Below, one piece after another: positions 40,776-50,442 of a stretch of 64,000 bases of DNA. A program made the translations under genes and the position numbers. Under the pieces are notes generated by a model that ran no database searches, had not been told where the DNA came from, and saw nothing but the letters and a program-made list of their open reading frames with translations. How positions within the stretch are numbered: position 1 is the first letter of the stretch; each line of letters starts with the position of its first letter. Origin of the DNA: Paracidovorax anthurii (GTDB taxonomy: Bacteria; Pseudomonadota; Gammaproteobacteria; Burkholderiales; Burkholderiaceae_C); contig NZ_QLTA01000004.1 of NCBI RefSeq assembly GCF_003269065.1, forward strand, positions 62,001-126,000. Reading direction: 5' to 3'.

Positions 40776-41801
40776 GTGACCGCTGCCCCGACCCCCCCGC
40801 TTCCTCATTCCCCGGCTGCGCCGCAGCACCGGCTCACGCCGCTGATGCGCGGCGTGATCGACCGCATGCACCGCGCGCGCCGCGCCCCCATGGAAACCGT
40901 GCCCGTGGCCGATGCCCGCGCCGCCTACGAGCTGGGCGCGGGCGTGCTCGAAATCCCCAAGCCCGCGCTGGCGCGCGTGGAGGACCTGCGCATTCCCGCG
41001 CGCGACGGCCACGGGCTGCCCGCGCGGCTCTATGCGCCCCGCGAGGGCGGCGGGGCGCTGCCGGCGCTGCTCTACCTGCATGGCGGCGGTTTCACCGTGG
41101 GCAGCATCGCCACGCACGACACGCTCTGCCGCGAGCTGGCGCGCCGGGCCGGCTGCATGGTCGTCTCGCTCGATTACCGGCTCGCGCCCGAACACCGCTT
41201 TCCCACGGCGGTGGAAGACACCTGGGATGCGCTCGCCTGGATCGCCGCGCAGGCGGGCCGCCTCGGCGCCGACCCCGCGCGGCTGGCCGTGGGCGGCGAC
41301 AGCGCGGGCGGCACGCTGGCCGCGGTGGCCGCGATCCAGGCGCGCGATGCCGGCCTGCCGCTGGCCCTGCAGATGCTTTTCTACCCGGGCTGCACGGCCC
41401 ACCAGGACACGGCCTCGCACGCGCTGTACGCGCGCGGCTTCGTGCTGGAGGCGCAGGCCATTACCTGGTTCTTCGGCCACTACGTGACCCCTGCGCAGCG
41501 CGACGACTGGCGCTTCGCCCCGCTCAACGCGGATAACGTGGACGGCGTGGCCCCGGCCTGGATCGGGCTCGCGGAATGCGATCCGCTGGTGGATGAGGGC
41601 GTGGCCTATGCCGACAAGCTGCGCGCCGCCGGCGTGGCGGTGGACCTGGAGATCTACCGCGGCGTGACCCACGAATTCATCAAGATGGGCCGCGCGATCC
41701 CCGAGGCGCGCACCGCCCACGTCCACGCCGCCGCCGCCCTGCGCGCGGCCTTCGGCCTGCCCGATCCCCTGACCGAGGAGGCCGCCCATGCGCCGCGCTG
41801 A
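40776..41801 (+). CDS. alpha/beta hydrolase, hormone-sensitive-lipase (HSL) type
   Basis: A 341-residue esterase. The oxyanion motif HGGG is at 103-106 region (YLHGGGFTVGS) and the nucleophile GDSAGG at 174-179 (Ser176). Asp in AECDPLVDEG and His in GVTHEF complete the triad. GTG 40776 is the start. HSL-type esterases act on short acyl esters in the cytoplasm. Its end overlaps the next gene by 14 nt. Confidence 0.92.
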   Translation: MTAAPTPPLPHSPAAPQHRLTPLMRGVIDRMHRARRAPMETVPVADARAAYELGAGVLEIPKPALARVEDLRIPARDGHGLPARLYAPREGGGALPALLYLHGGGFTVGSIATHDTLCRELARRAGCMVVSLDYRLAPEHRFPTAVEDTWDALAWIAAQAGRLGADPARLAVGGDSAGGTLAAVAAIQARDAGLPLALQMLFYPGCTAHQDTASHALYARGFVLEAQAITWFFGHYVTPAQRDDWRFAPLNADNVDGVAPAWIGLAECDPLVDEGVAYADKLRAAGVAVDLEIYRGVTHEFIKMGRAIPEARTAHVHAAAALRAAFGLPDPLTEEAAHAPR

Positions 41802-42648
41802 TTTCCGCTGCGCCGAGCGCCTGCGCGTGCGCTGGGCCGAGGTGGACATGCAGAAGATCGTCTTCAACGGCCACTACCTGATGTACATCGACACCGCCAT
41901 GTCCGCCTACTGGCGGGCGCTGGCCATGCCCTACGAGGAGGGCATGCGCGCGCTCGGCGGCGAGCTGTACGTGAAGAAGGCCACGCTCGAATACCACGCC
42001 TCCGCGCGGCTGGACGACGTGCTGGACGTGGGCCTGCGCTGCGCGCGCATCGGCACCAGCTCGCTGCGGTTCGAGGCCGGCATCTTCGCGGGCGACCGGC
42101 TGCTGGTGTCGGGCGAGCTGGTCTATGTGTTCGCCGACGCGGCCAGCCAGACCTCCCGGCCCGTGCCCGCCGCGCTGCGCGCGCTCATCGACGCGTTCGA
42201 GGCCGGCCACGAGGTGGTGGAGCTGCGCGTGGGCGACTGGGCCACGCTCGGCGAGGACGCGCTGCGCCTGCGCATGGCCGTGTTCGTGCGGGAGCAGGGC
42301 ATCGACCCCGCGCTGGAGGCCGACGCGCTCGACGCCGGTGCCGTGCATGCCGTGGCCTACAACCGCATCGGCCTTCCCGTGGCCACCGGCCGGCTGCTGC
42401 AGCCCGCGCCGGGCGAGGCGCGCATCGGCCGCATGGCCGTGGACCGCGCCGTGCGCGGCCAGCGCTGGGGCCGGGCCGTGCTGGACGCGCTGGTCGCTGC
42501 GGCACAGGCGCGTGGCGACCGGCGGGTCACGCTGCATGCCCAATGCAGCGCGGAGAACTTCTATCGCCGCGCGGGCTTCGAGGCCGAGGGGGCTCCCTAC
42601 GAGGAGGCGGGCCTGCCGCACGTGAACATGCGGCGAGGGTTGAAGTGA
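41788..42648 (+). CDS. fusion of YbgC/FadM-type thioesterase and GNAT acetyltransferase
   Basis: A 286-residue two-domain protein. Residues 1-135 are a hot-dog acyl-CoA thioesterase (RLRVRWAEVDMQKIVFNGHY, catalytic Asp20; LEYHASARLDDVLDVGLR). Residues about 145-286 are a GNAT acetyltransferase of the ElaA-like kind (LRMAVFVREQGIDP, RIGRMAVDRAVRGQRWGRAV, YRRAGFEAEG). One continuous frame joins them. Thioesterase and acetyltransferase both use acyl-CoA, so coupling is conceivable. It overlaps the HSL gene by 14 nt and is probably co-expressed with it. Confidence 0.87.
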   Translation: MRRADFRCAERLRVRWAEVDMQKIVFNGHYLMYIDTAMSAYWRALAMPYEEGMRALGGELYVKKATLEYHASARLDDVLDVGLRCARIGTSSLRFEAGIFAGDRLLVSGELVYVFADAASQTSRPVPAALRALIDAFEAGHEVVELRVGDWATLGEDALRLRMAVFVREQGIDPALEADALDAGAVHAVAYNRIGLPVATGRLLQPAPGEARIGRMAVDRAVRGQRWGRAVLDALVAAAQARGDRRVTLHAQCSAENFYRRAGFEAEGAPYEEAGLPHVNMRRGLK

Positions 42649-42652
42649 CATC

Positions 42653-42790
42653 CCCCTGAGCGGCTTTGCCGCTTCCCCCTTCTCCTGCGGGAAGGGGGAC
42701 AACGCCAGTGGCCGGGCAGAGCCCGCTCCACGGCGTTTGCTGGCGTGGCCTGCTCCGCGGCCGTCTGAGGGGTGGCGTGGCGTCGGTTCA
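42653..42790. repeat. repeat-like intergenic sequence with a strong hairpin
   Basis: The gap between the convergent fusion gene and ygfZ holds several inverted repeats: AGCGGC-TTT-GCCGCT near 42659-42673 and CCCCCTTC-N8-GAAGGGGG at 42675-42698. I have the impression this is a common type of intergenic element in Comamonadaceae. No T run follows, so it is not called a terminator. Confidence 0.4.
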
Positions 42791-42824
42791 TGGGCCGTGG
42801 GTGACACGCAGCGCCATGGGACGC

Positions 42825-43739
42825 TCAGATGTCTTCGAGCAGGGCGTAGGGCAGGTCGCCCAGCGCCAGCGGCACGCCCTCGGGGCCGCCTGCGCGCAGC
42901 GCCTCGCCGGTGGCGGCCACCTGCAGCGCCACCAGCGCGTCGAACCCGCCCCCGGGCGCGGCGGCGGCCTGCACCACCGTGCCGCAGGGCTGCTCGGCAT
43001 CGCTGGCCGCGAACACCTCGGCGCCCACGGCGAGGGCCTCGGGCGCGTGGGCCAGGTATGTGCGGCGCTTGAGCGTGCCGCGGAACTGGCTGCGCGCCAC
43101 CACCTCCTGGCCGGGGTAGCAGCCCTTCTTGAAGTTCACCCCGCCCACGGATTCGTAGTTGAGCATCTGCGGCACGAACAGGTCCACGAGCGGGGCCGTG
43201 ACCGTGGCCACGCCGCTCTGCACTTCGCTCCACTCCCAGAGGCCGGGCGCGAGGGCCGGGCCCTGCGGGGCGGGGCTGCCTGCGGGCTGCGCCAGCAGCG
43301 CGCGCGGCTGGCCGGCGGCGGGGTAGAGGTGAACGAGTGTGCCGAGGTCCGTGTCGGCCTGGCTCCAGGGCGGCGGCGCGGCGCCGGCCGCCGCCGGCAC
43401 GGCATCGCCCGCGAGCCCCCACAGCGCGAAGTCGGCCGTGGCGTCGGAGAGCCGCGCCTTGGCGCGCAGCACGAACATCGAGAGCCGCTTGAGCACCGGC
43501 GCGAGCACGTCGCGGCTGCACACCAGCAGCACCTCGGCCTCGCCCTGGCGCCAGCCGATGAAGCTCGCCTGCATGCGGCCCTTGGCCGAGAGGAAGGCCG
43601 CCAGCCGGGCCTGGCCGGGGGGCAGCAGCAGGAAATCCTGCGTGAGCTGGCCGTGGAGGAATTTGGCCGCGTCTTCGCCTGCCACGCGGATCACGCCGAG
43701 CCCGCTGAGGGGGGCCAGGCCATTCAAGGGGGACGTCAT
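42825..43739 (-). CDS. ygfZ: YgfZ/GcvT-family folate-binding protein
   Basis: A 304-residue protein. The family signature KGCYPGQEVVAR is present (NFKKGCYPGQEVVA), as is the N-terminal FLHGQLTQDF. YgfZ uses tetrahydrofolate and supports iron-sulfur-cluster enzymes such as MiaB. ATG 43739 is used; the much longer frame upstream is antisense of mltG. It diverges from mltG, with 48 nt between the starts. Confidence 0.94.
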   Translation of the reverse strand: MTSPLNGLAPLSGLGVIRVAGEDAAKFLHGQLTQDFLLLPPGQARLAAFLSAKGRMQASFIGWRQGEAEVLLVCSRDVLAPVLKRLSMFVLRAKARLSDATADFALWGLAGDAVPAAAGAAPPPWSQADTDLGTLVHLYPAAGQPRALLAQPAGSPAPQGPALAPGLWEWSEVQSGVATVTAPLVDLFVPQMLNYESVGGVNFKKGCYPGQEVVARSQFRGTLKRRTYLAHAPEALAVGAEVFAASDAEQPCGTVVQAAAAPGGGFDALVALQVAATGEALRAGGPEGVPLALGDLPYALLEDI

Positions 43740-43787
43740 GGCGTGAATTATCATGCCCGGCTCCTTTTCCTCTGGGTTCATCGGGTC

Positions 43788-44804
43788 GTGCGCCGTTTCT
43801 TCCTTCTCATCGTGCTGGTGGCCATCGCGGCGGCCGGCGCGGGCTACTGGTGGCTGCACCAGCCCCTGCCCCTGCGCGCGCCCTCCGGCGCGGGCGCCGC
43901 ACAGCCGCTGGAGCTGGAGATCGAGCCCGGCACCACCCCGCGCGGCGTCGCGGCGGCGGCCGTGGCCGCGGGCGTGGACACCGATCCGCGCCTGCTCTAC
44001 GCCTGGTTCCGCGTCTCGGGCAAGGACCGCCTCATCAAGGCCGGCAACTACGAGATCCCCCCGGGCACCACGCCCTTCGGGCTGCTGCAAAAGCTCGTGC
44101 GCGGCGAGGAGGCGCTGCGCGCCGTCACCCTCGTGGAGGGCTGGACCTTCCGGCAGTTCCGGCAGGCCCTGGGCCGCGAGGACCAGCTGCGGCACGACAC
44201 CCAGGGCCTGGCCGACGACGCCGTCATGGCCCGCCTGGAGCGCCCGGGCGTGCACCCCGAGGGCCGTTTCTTCCCCGATACCTACACCTACGCCAAGGGC
44301 ACGAGCGACCTCGCCGTGCTGCGCCGCGCCCTGCACGCCATGGACCGGCGGCTGGAGGCCGCCTGGGCGCAACGCGCCGCCGACACGCCGCTCAAGAGCG
44401 CGGACGAGGCGCTCATCCTCGCGAGCATCGTCGAGAAGGAAACCGGCCGCGCCTCCGACCGGGGCCAGATCGCCGGCGTGTTCTCCAACCGGCTGCGCAC
44501 CGGCATGCTGCTGCAGACCGACCCCACCGTCATCTACGGCATGGGCGAGAAGTTCGACGGCAACCTGCGCCGCCGCGACCTGCTGGCCGACACGCCCTGG
44601 AACACCTACACCCGCGCCGGCCTGCCGCCCACGCCGATCTCGATGCCGGGCAAGGCCTCGCTCATCGCGGCCGTGCAGCCCGAGCGCACCAGCGCGCTCT
44701 ACTTCGTCGCCCGGGGCGACGGCACGAGCCATTTCAGTCCCACGCTCGACGAGCACAACCGGGCCGTGAACCGCTACCAGCGCGGGCAGGGTCCGCAGCA
44801 ATAG
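43788..44804 (+). CDS. mltG: endolytic transglycosylase MltG
   Basis: A 338-residue inner-membrane enzyme that cuts nascent glycan strands in peptidoglycan. One N-terminal membrane segment (about 4-22, [19 protein letters not shown]) is followed by a LysM-like region and the YceG domain. The catalytic Glu is in [10 protein letters not shown], with [11 protein letters not shown] and [13 protein letters not shown] following. GTG 43788 is the only sensible start before the membrane segment. It leads the mltG-tmk-holB series, as in E. coli. Confidence 0.94.
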   Translation: MRRFFLLIVLVAIAAAGAGYWWLHQPLPLRAPSGAGAAQPLELEIEPGTTPRGVAAAAVAAGVDTDPRLLYAWFRVSGKDRLIKAGNYEIPPGTTPFGLLQKLVRGEEALRAVTLVEGWTFRQFRQALGREDQLRHDTQGLADDAVMARLERPGVHPEGRFFPDTYTYAKGTSDLAVLRRALHAMDRRLEAAWAQRAADTPLKSADEALILASIVEKETGRASDRGQIAGVFSNRLRTGMLLQTDPTVIYGMGEKFDGNLRRRDLLADTPWNTYTRAGLPPTPISMPGKASLIAAVQPERTSALYFVARGDGTSHFSPTLDEHNRAVNRYQRGQGPQQ

Positions 44805-44856
44805 GGCCTGCGGCGGGCGACCGGCCCGGGGCACGCACCACCAGAGGTTTTCTTCC

Positions 44857-45531
44857 ATGCAGCGACGGGGTTGGTTCATCACATTCGAAGGCATCGACGG
44901 CGCGGGCAAGTCCTCGCACATCGAGGCCGTGGCCGAGGCGCTGCGCGCCGAGGGCCGGACGGTCGCGGTCACCCGCGAGCCCGGGGGCACGCCCCTGGCC
45001 GAGACCCTGCGCACCCTGCTGCTGAACGAGGCCATGGACGCGCTCACCGAATCGCTCATCGTGTTCGCCGGCCGGCGCGACCACCTGCGCGCCGTGATCG
45101 CGCCGGCCCTCGCGCGCGGCGAGGTGGTGCTGTGTGACCGCTTCACCGACGCCACCTTCGCCTACCAGGGCGCGGGGCGCGGCTTCGACCGCGAGGTGCT
45201 ATCGATTCTGGAGCGCATCACGCAGGCAGGACTGCGACATGAGGCCGATCCGGTGCTCAACCCTGATCTCACGCTGTGGTTCGACGTTCCGCCGGACGTG
45301 GCGGCGGCCCGGCTCGCGGGCGCGCGCGCCCCTGACCGCTTCGAGGTCCAGCCGGTCGAATTCTTCCGCCGCGTGGCCCGGGGCTATGCTGATCGGGCGG
45401 CCGCCGACCCCGATCGCTTCGCGCGGCTCGATGCCGACCGGCCGCGCGAGGCCGTGCGGGAGCAGCTGCTGTCCGTGCTGCGGTCGCGCGGCGTGCTCGG
45501 GGCCGCGGGCGGCCCGGAGGCGGCCCCATGA
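44857..45531 (+). CDS. tmk: thymidylate kinase
   Basis: A 224-residue kinase that phosphorylates dTMP to dTDP. The P-loop is [11 protein letters not shown] at 10-20, the DRF-type motif is [18 protein letters not shown], and the TREPGG segment binds dTMP. Length is slightly above average. It overlaps holB by 4 nt (ATGA). Confidence 0.96.
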   Translation: MQRRGWFITFEGIDGAGKSSHIEAVAEALRAEGRTVAVTREPGGTPLAETLRTLLLNEAMDALTESLIVFAGRRDHLRAVIAPALARGEVVLCDRFTDATFAYQGAGRGFDREVLSILERITQAGLRHEADPVLNPDLTLWFDVPPDVAAARLAGARAPDRFEVQPVEFFRRVARGYADRAAADPDRFARLDADRPREAVREQLLSVLRSRGVLGAAGGPEAAP

Positions 45532-46538
45532 GCGATCCGTCCGGCACCCTGGTCTCCCCCTGGATCGCCGCGCAGCGGCGGCGGCTGCTGGCCCAGCGCG
45601 GCCATGCGTGGCTGCTCAGCGGCCCCTCGGGCCTGGGCCAGTACGCCCTGGCGCTGGAGTTGGTCCGCGCCTGGCTCTGCGACGCGCCCTCGCCGGAGGG
45701 CGCCTGCGGGCACTGCGGGAGCTGCCACGCCATCGAAGTGCGCACCCATGCCGACCTGTGCGTGCTCATGCCCGAGACCGACATGATCGAGCGCGGCTGG
45801 CCGCTGCCCGAGAAGGCCCAGGCCGAAATCGACGACAAGAAGCGCAAGGCGAGCCGCGAGATCCGCGTGGAGGCCATGCGCGACGCCGTGCAGTTCGCGC
45901 AGCGCACCTCGGCGCGCGGGCGGGGCAAGGCGGTGCTGGTCTATCCGGCCGAGCAGATGAACACCATCACCGCCAACGCGCTGCTCAAGACCCTGGAGGA
46001 GCCGGCGGGCGACGTGCGCTTCGTGCTCGCGAGCGAGGCCGCGCACCAGCTCCTGCCCACCATCCGCAGCCGCTGCCTGGGCCATACGCTGCAATGGCCG
46101 GCCGAGTCCGATTCGCTGGCGTGGCTGGCCGGGCAGGGCGTGGCCCCCGAGGCCGCCGCCGACCTGCTGCGTGCGAGCGGCGGCCGCCCCGAGGATGCCC
46201 TGGCCCTCGCGCAGGCCGGCCGCAGCCCGCAGTCGTGGGCCCGGCTTCCGCGTGCCGTCGCGCAGGGCGATGCCACGGCGCTGGGCGATTTTTCGCCCGC
46301 CGAGGCCGTGGATGCGCTGCAAAAGCTCTGCCACGACCTGCTCGCGCGGCGCGTGGGCGCCGCCCCGCGCTACTTCGCCGAAGCCGACCTGCCGACCCCG
46401 CCGGGCGTGGGGCCATTGACCCGCTGGGCCCGCGCCCTTGCCCGGGAGGCGCGCACCGCGGACCACCCGTTCAACCCCGGCCTCATGCTGGAGTCGCTTG
46501 TTGCGCAGGCGCGAAACGCCCTAAACTCCCGCCATTGA
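45528..46538 (+). CDS. holB: DNA polymerase III subunit delta'
   Basis: A 336-residue clamp-loader subunit. The P-loop is degenerate ([11 protein letters not shown]), as expected for delta', which does not hydrolyse ATP. The zinc-binding cysteines are in [18 protein letters not shown], and SRC is present in the sensor region (TIRSRCLG). It is coupled to tmk and followed 9 nt later by the PilZ gene. Confidence 0.94.
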   Translation: MSDPSGTLVSPWIAAQRRRLLAQRGHAWLLSGPSGLGQYALALELVRAWLCDAPSPEGACGHCGSCHAIEVRTHADLCVLMPETDMIERGWPLPEKAQAEIDDKKRKASREIRVEAMRDAVQFAQRTSARGRGKAVLVYPAEQMNTITANALLKTLEEPAGDVRFVLASEAAHQLLPTIRSRCLGHTLQWPAESDSLAWLAGQGVAPEAAADLLRASGGRPEDALALAQAGRSPQSWARLPRAVAQGDATALGDFSPAEAVDALQKLCHDLLARRVGAAPRYFAEADLPTPPGVGPLTRWARALAREARTADHPFNPGLMLESLVAQARNALNSRH

Positions 46539-46547
46539 AAGATCGAC

Positions 46548-46916
46548 ATGCCCAACACGAGCCCCCCATCCAGCGCACCCCGCCCCAGCGTCATGCAGCT
46601 GGCCATCAAGGAGAAGGCGGCGCTCTATGCGGCATACATTCCATTCTTCGCCGAGGGCGGCATCTTCGTGCCGACGCAGCGCGACTACCGCCTGGGCGAC
46701 GACGTCTACGTGCTGCTGACCCTGCCCGAGGACACCCAGCGCTATCCCGTGGCGGGCCGTGTGGCCTGGGTCACGCCGGCGCGCGCCGCGGGTAACCGCA
46801 CGCAGGGCATCGGCATCCAGTTCCCCCGGGACGAAAAATCCCGGCTGCTCAAGACCCGCATTGAGGAGATCCTGGGCACGGCACTGGGATCGGAGCGGCC
46901 CACGCAAACCATCTGA
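46548..46916 (+). CDS. PilZ-domain protein
   Basis: A 122-residue single-domain PilZ protein of the type IV pilus type (AAYIPFFAEGGIFVPTQRDY, GRVAWVTPARAAGNRTQGIGIQF). The RxxxR cyclic-di-GMP-binding motif is not evident, as in Pseudomonas PilZ, which acts through PilB and FimX instead. The place after holB is the same as for pilZ in Pseudomonas and Xanthomonas. A terminator follows. Confidence 0.92.
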   Translation: MPNTSPPSSAPRPSVMQLAIKEKAALYAAYIPFFAEGGIFVPTQRDYRLGDDVYVLLTLPEDTQRYPVAGRVAWVTPARAAGNRTQGIGIQFPRDEKSRLLKTRIEEILGTALGSERPTQTI

Positions 46917-46938
46917 CACCGCGCCCGGGTGCCATGCC

Positions 46939-46965
46939 ATGCCGGCCCGCGCGGCCGGCATTTTT
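46939..46965 (+). terminator. rho-independent terminator after the PilZ gene
   Basis: ATGCCGGCC, loop CGCGC, GGCCGGCAT, then TTTTT: a perfect 9-bp stem with a T run 22 nt beyond the stop. It separates the mltG-tmk-holB-pilZ transcript from tatD. Confidence 0.92.
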
Positions 46966-47010
46966 CTTGGCGCCGCGCATCCCGCGCGCACCCCGTCTTC
47001 CGAGCGACCC

Positions 47011-47823
47011 ATGTTCACCGATTCGCACTGCCACCTCAGCTTTCCCGAACTCTCCGCCGAACTGCCCGCCATCCGCGAGGCCATGGCCAGCGCGCGCGTG
47101 GACCGCGCGCTGTGCATCTGCACCACCATCGAGGAATTCGGGGCCGTGCATGCGCTGGCCCTGGCGCATGACAACTTCTGGAGCACCGTGGGCGTGCACC
47201 CGGACAACGAAGGCGTCACCGAGCCCTCGGTGCAGGACCTGCTGGACCGCGCCGCGCTGCCGCGCGTGATCGCCATCGGCGAAACCGGCCTCGACTACTA
47301 CGGCATGGAAGACCGCAAGGGCGGCCGCAGCATCGCGGACATGGAATGGCAGCGCGAGCGCTTCCGCACCCACATCCGTGCCGCGCGCGCCTGCGGCAAG
47401 CCCCTGGTCATCCACACGCGCAGCGCCTCGGACGACACCCTGGCCATCCTGCGCGAGGAAGGCGAGGACGGCGCCGGCAACCGCGCGGGCGGCGTGTTCC
47501 ATTGCTTCACCGAGACGGCCGAGGTGGCGCGCGCGGCGCTGGACCGGGGCTACTACATCTCGTTCTCGGGCATCCTCACCTTCAAGAACGCCCAGGCGCT
47601 GCGCGACGTGGCGGCCTTCGTGCCGCTGGACCGCATGCTCATCGAGACCGACAGCCCCTACCTCGCGCCCGTGCCGTACCGGGGCAAGACCAACAACCCC
47701 TCGTACGTGCCCTTCGTGGCCCGGCAGATCGCCGAGCTGAAGGGGCTGGACGCCGAGGCGGTGGGCGAGGCCACCAGCCGCAATTTCGACACGCTGTTCT
47801 TCCGGAGCCCCCCCACGCCATGA
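47011..47823 (+). CDS. TatD-family metal-dependent hydrolase/DNase
   Basis: A 270-residue TIM-barrel hydrolase. Metal ligands are visible in FTDSHCHLSF (His6, His8), AIGETGLDYY (Glu), LVIHTR, VFHCFTE and IETDSPYL. TatD-type enzymes are 3'-5' DNases or deacylase-like; the exact paralogue (TatD, YcfH, YjjV) is not certain, but the neighbourhood resembles ycfH. Its stop overlaps the ankyrin gene by 4 nt. Confidence 0.93.
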   Translation: MFTDSHCHLSFPELSAELPAIREAMASARVDRALCICTTIEEFGAVHALALAHDNFWSTVGVHPDNEGVTEPSVQDLLDRAALPRVIAIGETGLDYYGMEDRKGGRSIADMEWQRERFRTHIRAARACGKPLVIHTRSASDDTLAILREEGEDGAGNRAGGVFHCFTETAEVARAALDRGYYISFSGILTFKNAQALRDVAAFVPLDRMLIETDSPYLAPVPYRGKTNNPSYVPFVARQIAELKGLDAEAVGEATSRNFDTLFFRSPPTP

Positions 47824-48503
47824 CGCTGTCCCGCCGTTCCTTCGTCTCCTCGGTCGCTCTCGCGGGCGCGGGCCTGTGCGGCGCCTGCGCGCACGCGGGC
47901 GCCTACGACGATTTCTTCACGGCCATCGTGCGTGACGAGGCCGGCGACATCGCGTCGCTCCTGCGGCGCGGATTCGACCCCAACACGCGCAACCCGAAGG
48001 GCGAGGTGGGCCTCACGCTGGCCCTGCAGCAGGGGTCGATGCAGGCCTTCAAGGCCCTCATGGCAGCACCGGGCATCAAGGTGGAGGCCCGTAACGCCAA
48101 GGACGAGAGCCCGCTCATGATCGCCAGTCTGCGCGGGCAGCTCGAAGCGGCGCGCGCGCTCATCGCCAAGGATGCCGACGTCAACAAGACCGGCTGGGCG
48201 CCGCTGCACTACGCGGCCTCCGGCACCACCGACCGGCAGCTGGAACTGGCGCGGCTCCTGATCGACAACGACGCCTACATCGACGCCGAATCGCCCAACG
48301 GCACCACGCCGCTCATGATGGCCGTGAGCTACGGCCGGGCCGAGGTGGCGCGCTTCCTGCTGGAGCAGGGCGCCGACCCGACGCTCAAGAACCAGGTCGG
48401 CCTCACCGCCGCCGATTTCGCCCGGCGCGCGGCCCGGCAGGACATGTCCGAATTGGTCGCCGAAGCCATCCGCCGTCGCCAGCCCAACCGCGGCCAATGG
48501 TGA
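47820..48503 (+). CDS. exported ankyrin-repeat protein with Tat-like signal
   Basis: A 227-residue protein. The N-terminus [20 protein letters not shown] has a twin-arginine motif (S-R-R-S-F-V) and a hydrophobic stretch, suggesting Tat export. Four to five ankyrin repeats follow ([78 protein letters not shown]). Ankyrin repeats bind proteins; the partner is unknown. It is coupled to tatD (ATGA) and converges on msbA, 13 nt between stops. Confidence 0.88.
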   Translation: MTLSRRSFVSSVALAGAGLCGACAHAGAYDDFFTAIVRDEAGDIASLLRRGFDPNTRNPKGEVGLTLALQQGSMQAFKALMAAPGIKVEARNAKDESPLMIASLRGQLEAARALIAKDADVNKTGWAPLHYAASGTTDRQLELARLLIDNDAYIDAESPNGTTPLMMAVSYGRAEVARFLLEQGADPTLKNQVGLTAADFARRAARQDMSELVAEAIRRRQPNRGQW

Positions 48504-48516
48504 CGCGGCAGGCGGT

Positions 48517-50307
48517 TCAGCCGGCCTGGGCCGCCGAGCCCTGCAGCCGCGCGTAGAGCCCGCCGCGCGCCATCAGCTCGGCGTGCGAGCCCTGCTCCGC
48601 GATGCGGCCGCGCTCCATCACGACCACGCGGTCGGCATGCTCGATGGTCGAGAGCCGGTGCGCGATCACGAGCGTGGTGCGCCCGCGCATCAGGCGCTGC
48701 AGCGCGTCCTGCACCAGCCGCTCCGACTCGGTGTCCAGCGCCGAGGTGGCTTCGTCCAGGATCAGGATCGGCGCGTCCTTGTAGAGCGCGCGGGCGATCG
48801 CGAGGCGCTGGCGCTGGCCGCCCGAGAGCTGGGTCGCGTTGTGGCCCACCACCGTGTGGATGCCCTGCGGCATCGCCGCCACGTGGTCCGCGAGGTTCGC
48901 CGCCGCAAGACAGGCCTGCACGCGCGCCTCGTCCACCTCGGCGCCCAGCGCCACGTTGGCCGCCACCGTGTCGTTGAACATCACCACGTCCTGGCTGACC
49001 ATCGCGAACTGCGCGCGCAGCGCCGGCAGGCTCCAGTCCGCGATGGGCTGCCCGTCGAGCAGCACGCGGCCCCGCGTGGGCTGCAGGAAGCGCGGCAGCA
49101 GGTTCACCAGCGTGGTCTTGCCCGCGCCCGACGGCCCCACCAGCGCGACGATCTCGCCCGGCCGCACGGCGAGGTCCAGGCGGTCCAGCGCGGGGGCCTG
49201 GTCCGGCCCGAAGGCCACGGTCACCTCCTCCAGCACGAGGGCGCCCTGCGCGCGAGCGCCGGGCGCATGTTGCCCGCCGGTCTCGGCCGGCGTGCTCTCC
49301 AGCAGCGCCAGCCCGCGCTCCAGCGCCGCCACGCCGCGCGTCACCGGGTTGGCCACGTCCGCGAGGCGGCGGATCGGTGCGATCAGCATCAGCATGGCCG
49401 TGATGAAGGCCGCAAAGCCCCCCACCGTCACCCCGCGCGCATCGCTGGCGTGGCTTTGCCAGAGCGCCACGCAGATCACGCCCGAGAGCGCGGCGGCCGC
49501 GAGCAACTGGGTGAGCGGCGTCATCGCGGCGGAGGCGATCGTCGCCTTGATCGCCAGGCGCCGCAGGCTGTTGCTCAGGGCGCCGAAGCGGCGGAGCTGG
49601 CCAGCCTGGGCGCCATGCAGGCGCACCATGCGGTGGGCGAGCACGTTCTCTTCCACCACGTAGGCGAGCTGGTCGGTGGCCTGCTGGCTGCTCTTGGTGA
49701 TCTGGTAGAGGCGGCGCGACAGCGTCTTCATGATCCACGCCACGCCCGGCACCACCACGGCCACGATGAGCGTGAGCTGCCAGTTCAGGTAGAGCAGATA
49801 GCCCAGCAGCGCCACCAGCGTGAAGCCGTCGCGCGAGATCCCCATCAGGGCCTGCACCAGCAGCGTGGCGCCGGTCTGCACCTCATAGACCACGGTGTTC
49901 GACAGGGCGCTGGCGGACTGCCGTGTGAACAGCGCCATGTCGGCCGCCAGCAGCCGCTCGAACAGCGACTCGCGCAGTTTGAGCATGCCCTCGTTGGCGA
50001 TGCGCGCCAGCGCGTACTGGCCCACGAACTGCGCGAGCCCGCGCACCAGGAACACGCCCATGATGGCGACGGGCACCATCCACAGCTGCAGCGAACCCTC
50101 GGTGAAGCCCTCGTCCAGCAGGGGCTTGAGCAGCGCGGGAATCAGGGGCTCGGTCACCGCGCCCACCAGCGTCGCCAGCACGGCGAGCGACCAGGCGAGG
50201 CGCTGCCCGCCGAAGTACACGGACAACCGCCGCAGCCGGGCGGCGAGGGGCAGCGGGGGGGAGGGAGGGGCGGTCGCCGGGGCTTGCGGAGGGGCAGGGG
50301 CTTGCAT
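48517..50307 (-). CDS. msbA: lipid A/phospholipid flippase MsbA (ABC exporter)
   Basis: A 596-residue half-transporter: an N-terminal Pro-rich tail, a six-segment membrane domain (about 30-330), and an ATPase domain with Walker [10 protein letters not shown], signature LSGGQRQR, Walker [13 protein letters not shown] and the H-loop in VIAHRLST. It flips lipid A across the inner membrane. It diverges from tolB, with 135 nt between the starts. Confidence 0.94.
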   Translation of the reverse strand: MQAPAPPQAPATAPPSPPLPLAARLRRLSVYFGGQRLAWSLAVLATLVGAVTEPLIPALLKPLLDEGFTEGSLQLWMVPVAIMGVFLVRGLAQFVGQYALARIANEGMLKLRESLFERLLAADMALFTRQSASALSNTVVYEVQTGATLLVQALMGISRDGFTLVALLGYLLYLNWQLTLIVAVVVPGVAWIMKTLSRRLYQITKSSQQATDQLAYVVEENVLAHRMVRLHGAQAGQLRRFGALSNSLRRLAIKATIASAAMTPLTQLLAAAALSGVICVALWQSHASDARGVTVGGFAAFITAMLMLIAPIRRLADVANPVTRGVAALERGLALLESTPAETGGQHAPGARAQGALVLEEVTVAFGPDQAPALDRLDLAVRPGEIVALVGPSGAGKTTLVNLLPRFLQPTRGRVLLDGQPIADWSLPALRAQFAMVSQDVVMFNDTVAANVALGAEVDEARVQACLAAANLADHVAAMPQGIHTVVGHNATQLSGGQRQRLAIARALYKDAPILILDEATSALDTESERLVQDALQRLMRGRTTLVIAHRLSTIEHADRVVVMERGRIAEQGSHAELMARGGLYARLQGSAAQAG

Positions 50308-50442
50308 GAGGCGCGGATTCTACGTAGGACTGCGCCGCCAACTCGCACAGTTTGTCACAGGGGTATGCGGCCAGTGTGTAACATTCGACCCTCGTCCTCC
50401 GGCATTTCCACCGGCGAATGGCCCGGTATCCGAACGCTGCCA

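Noticed and set aside
42825-45155. Upstream extension of ygfZ to 776 residues
   Set aside because: The extension is antisense of mltG and tmk; the folate-binding protein starts at 43739.
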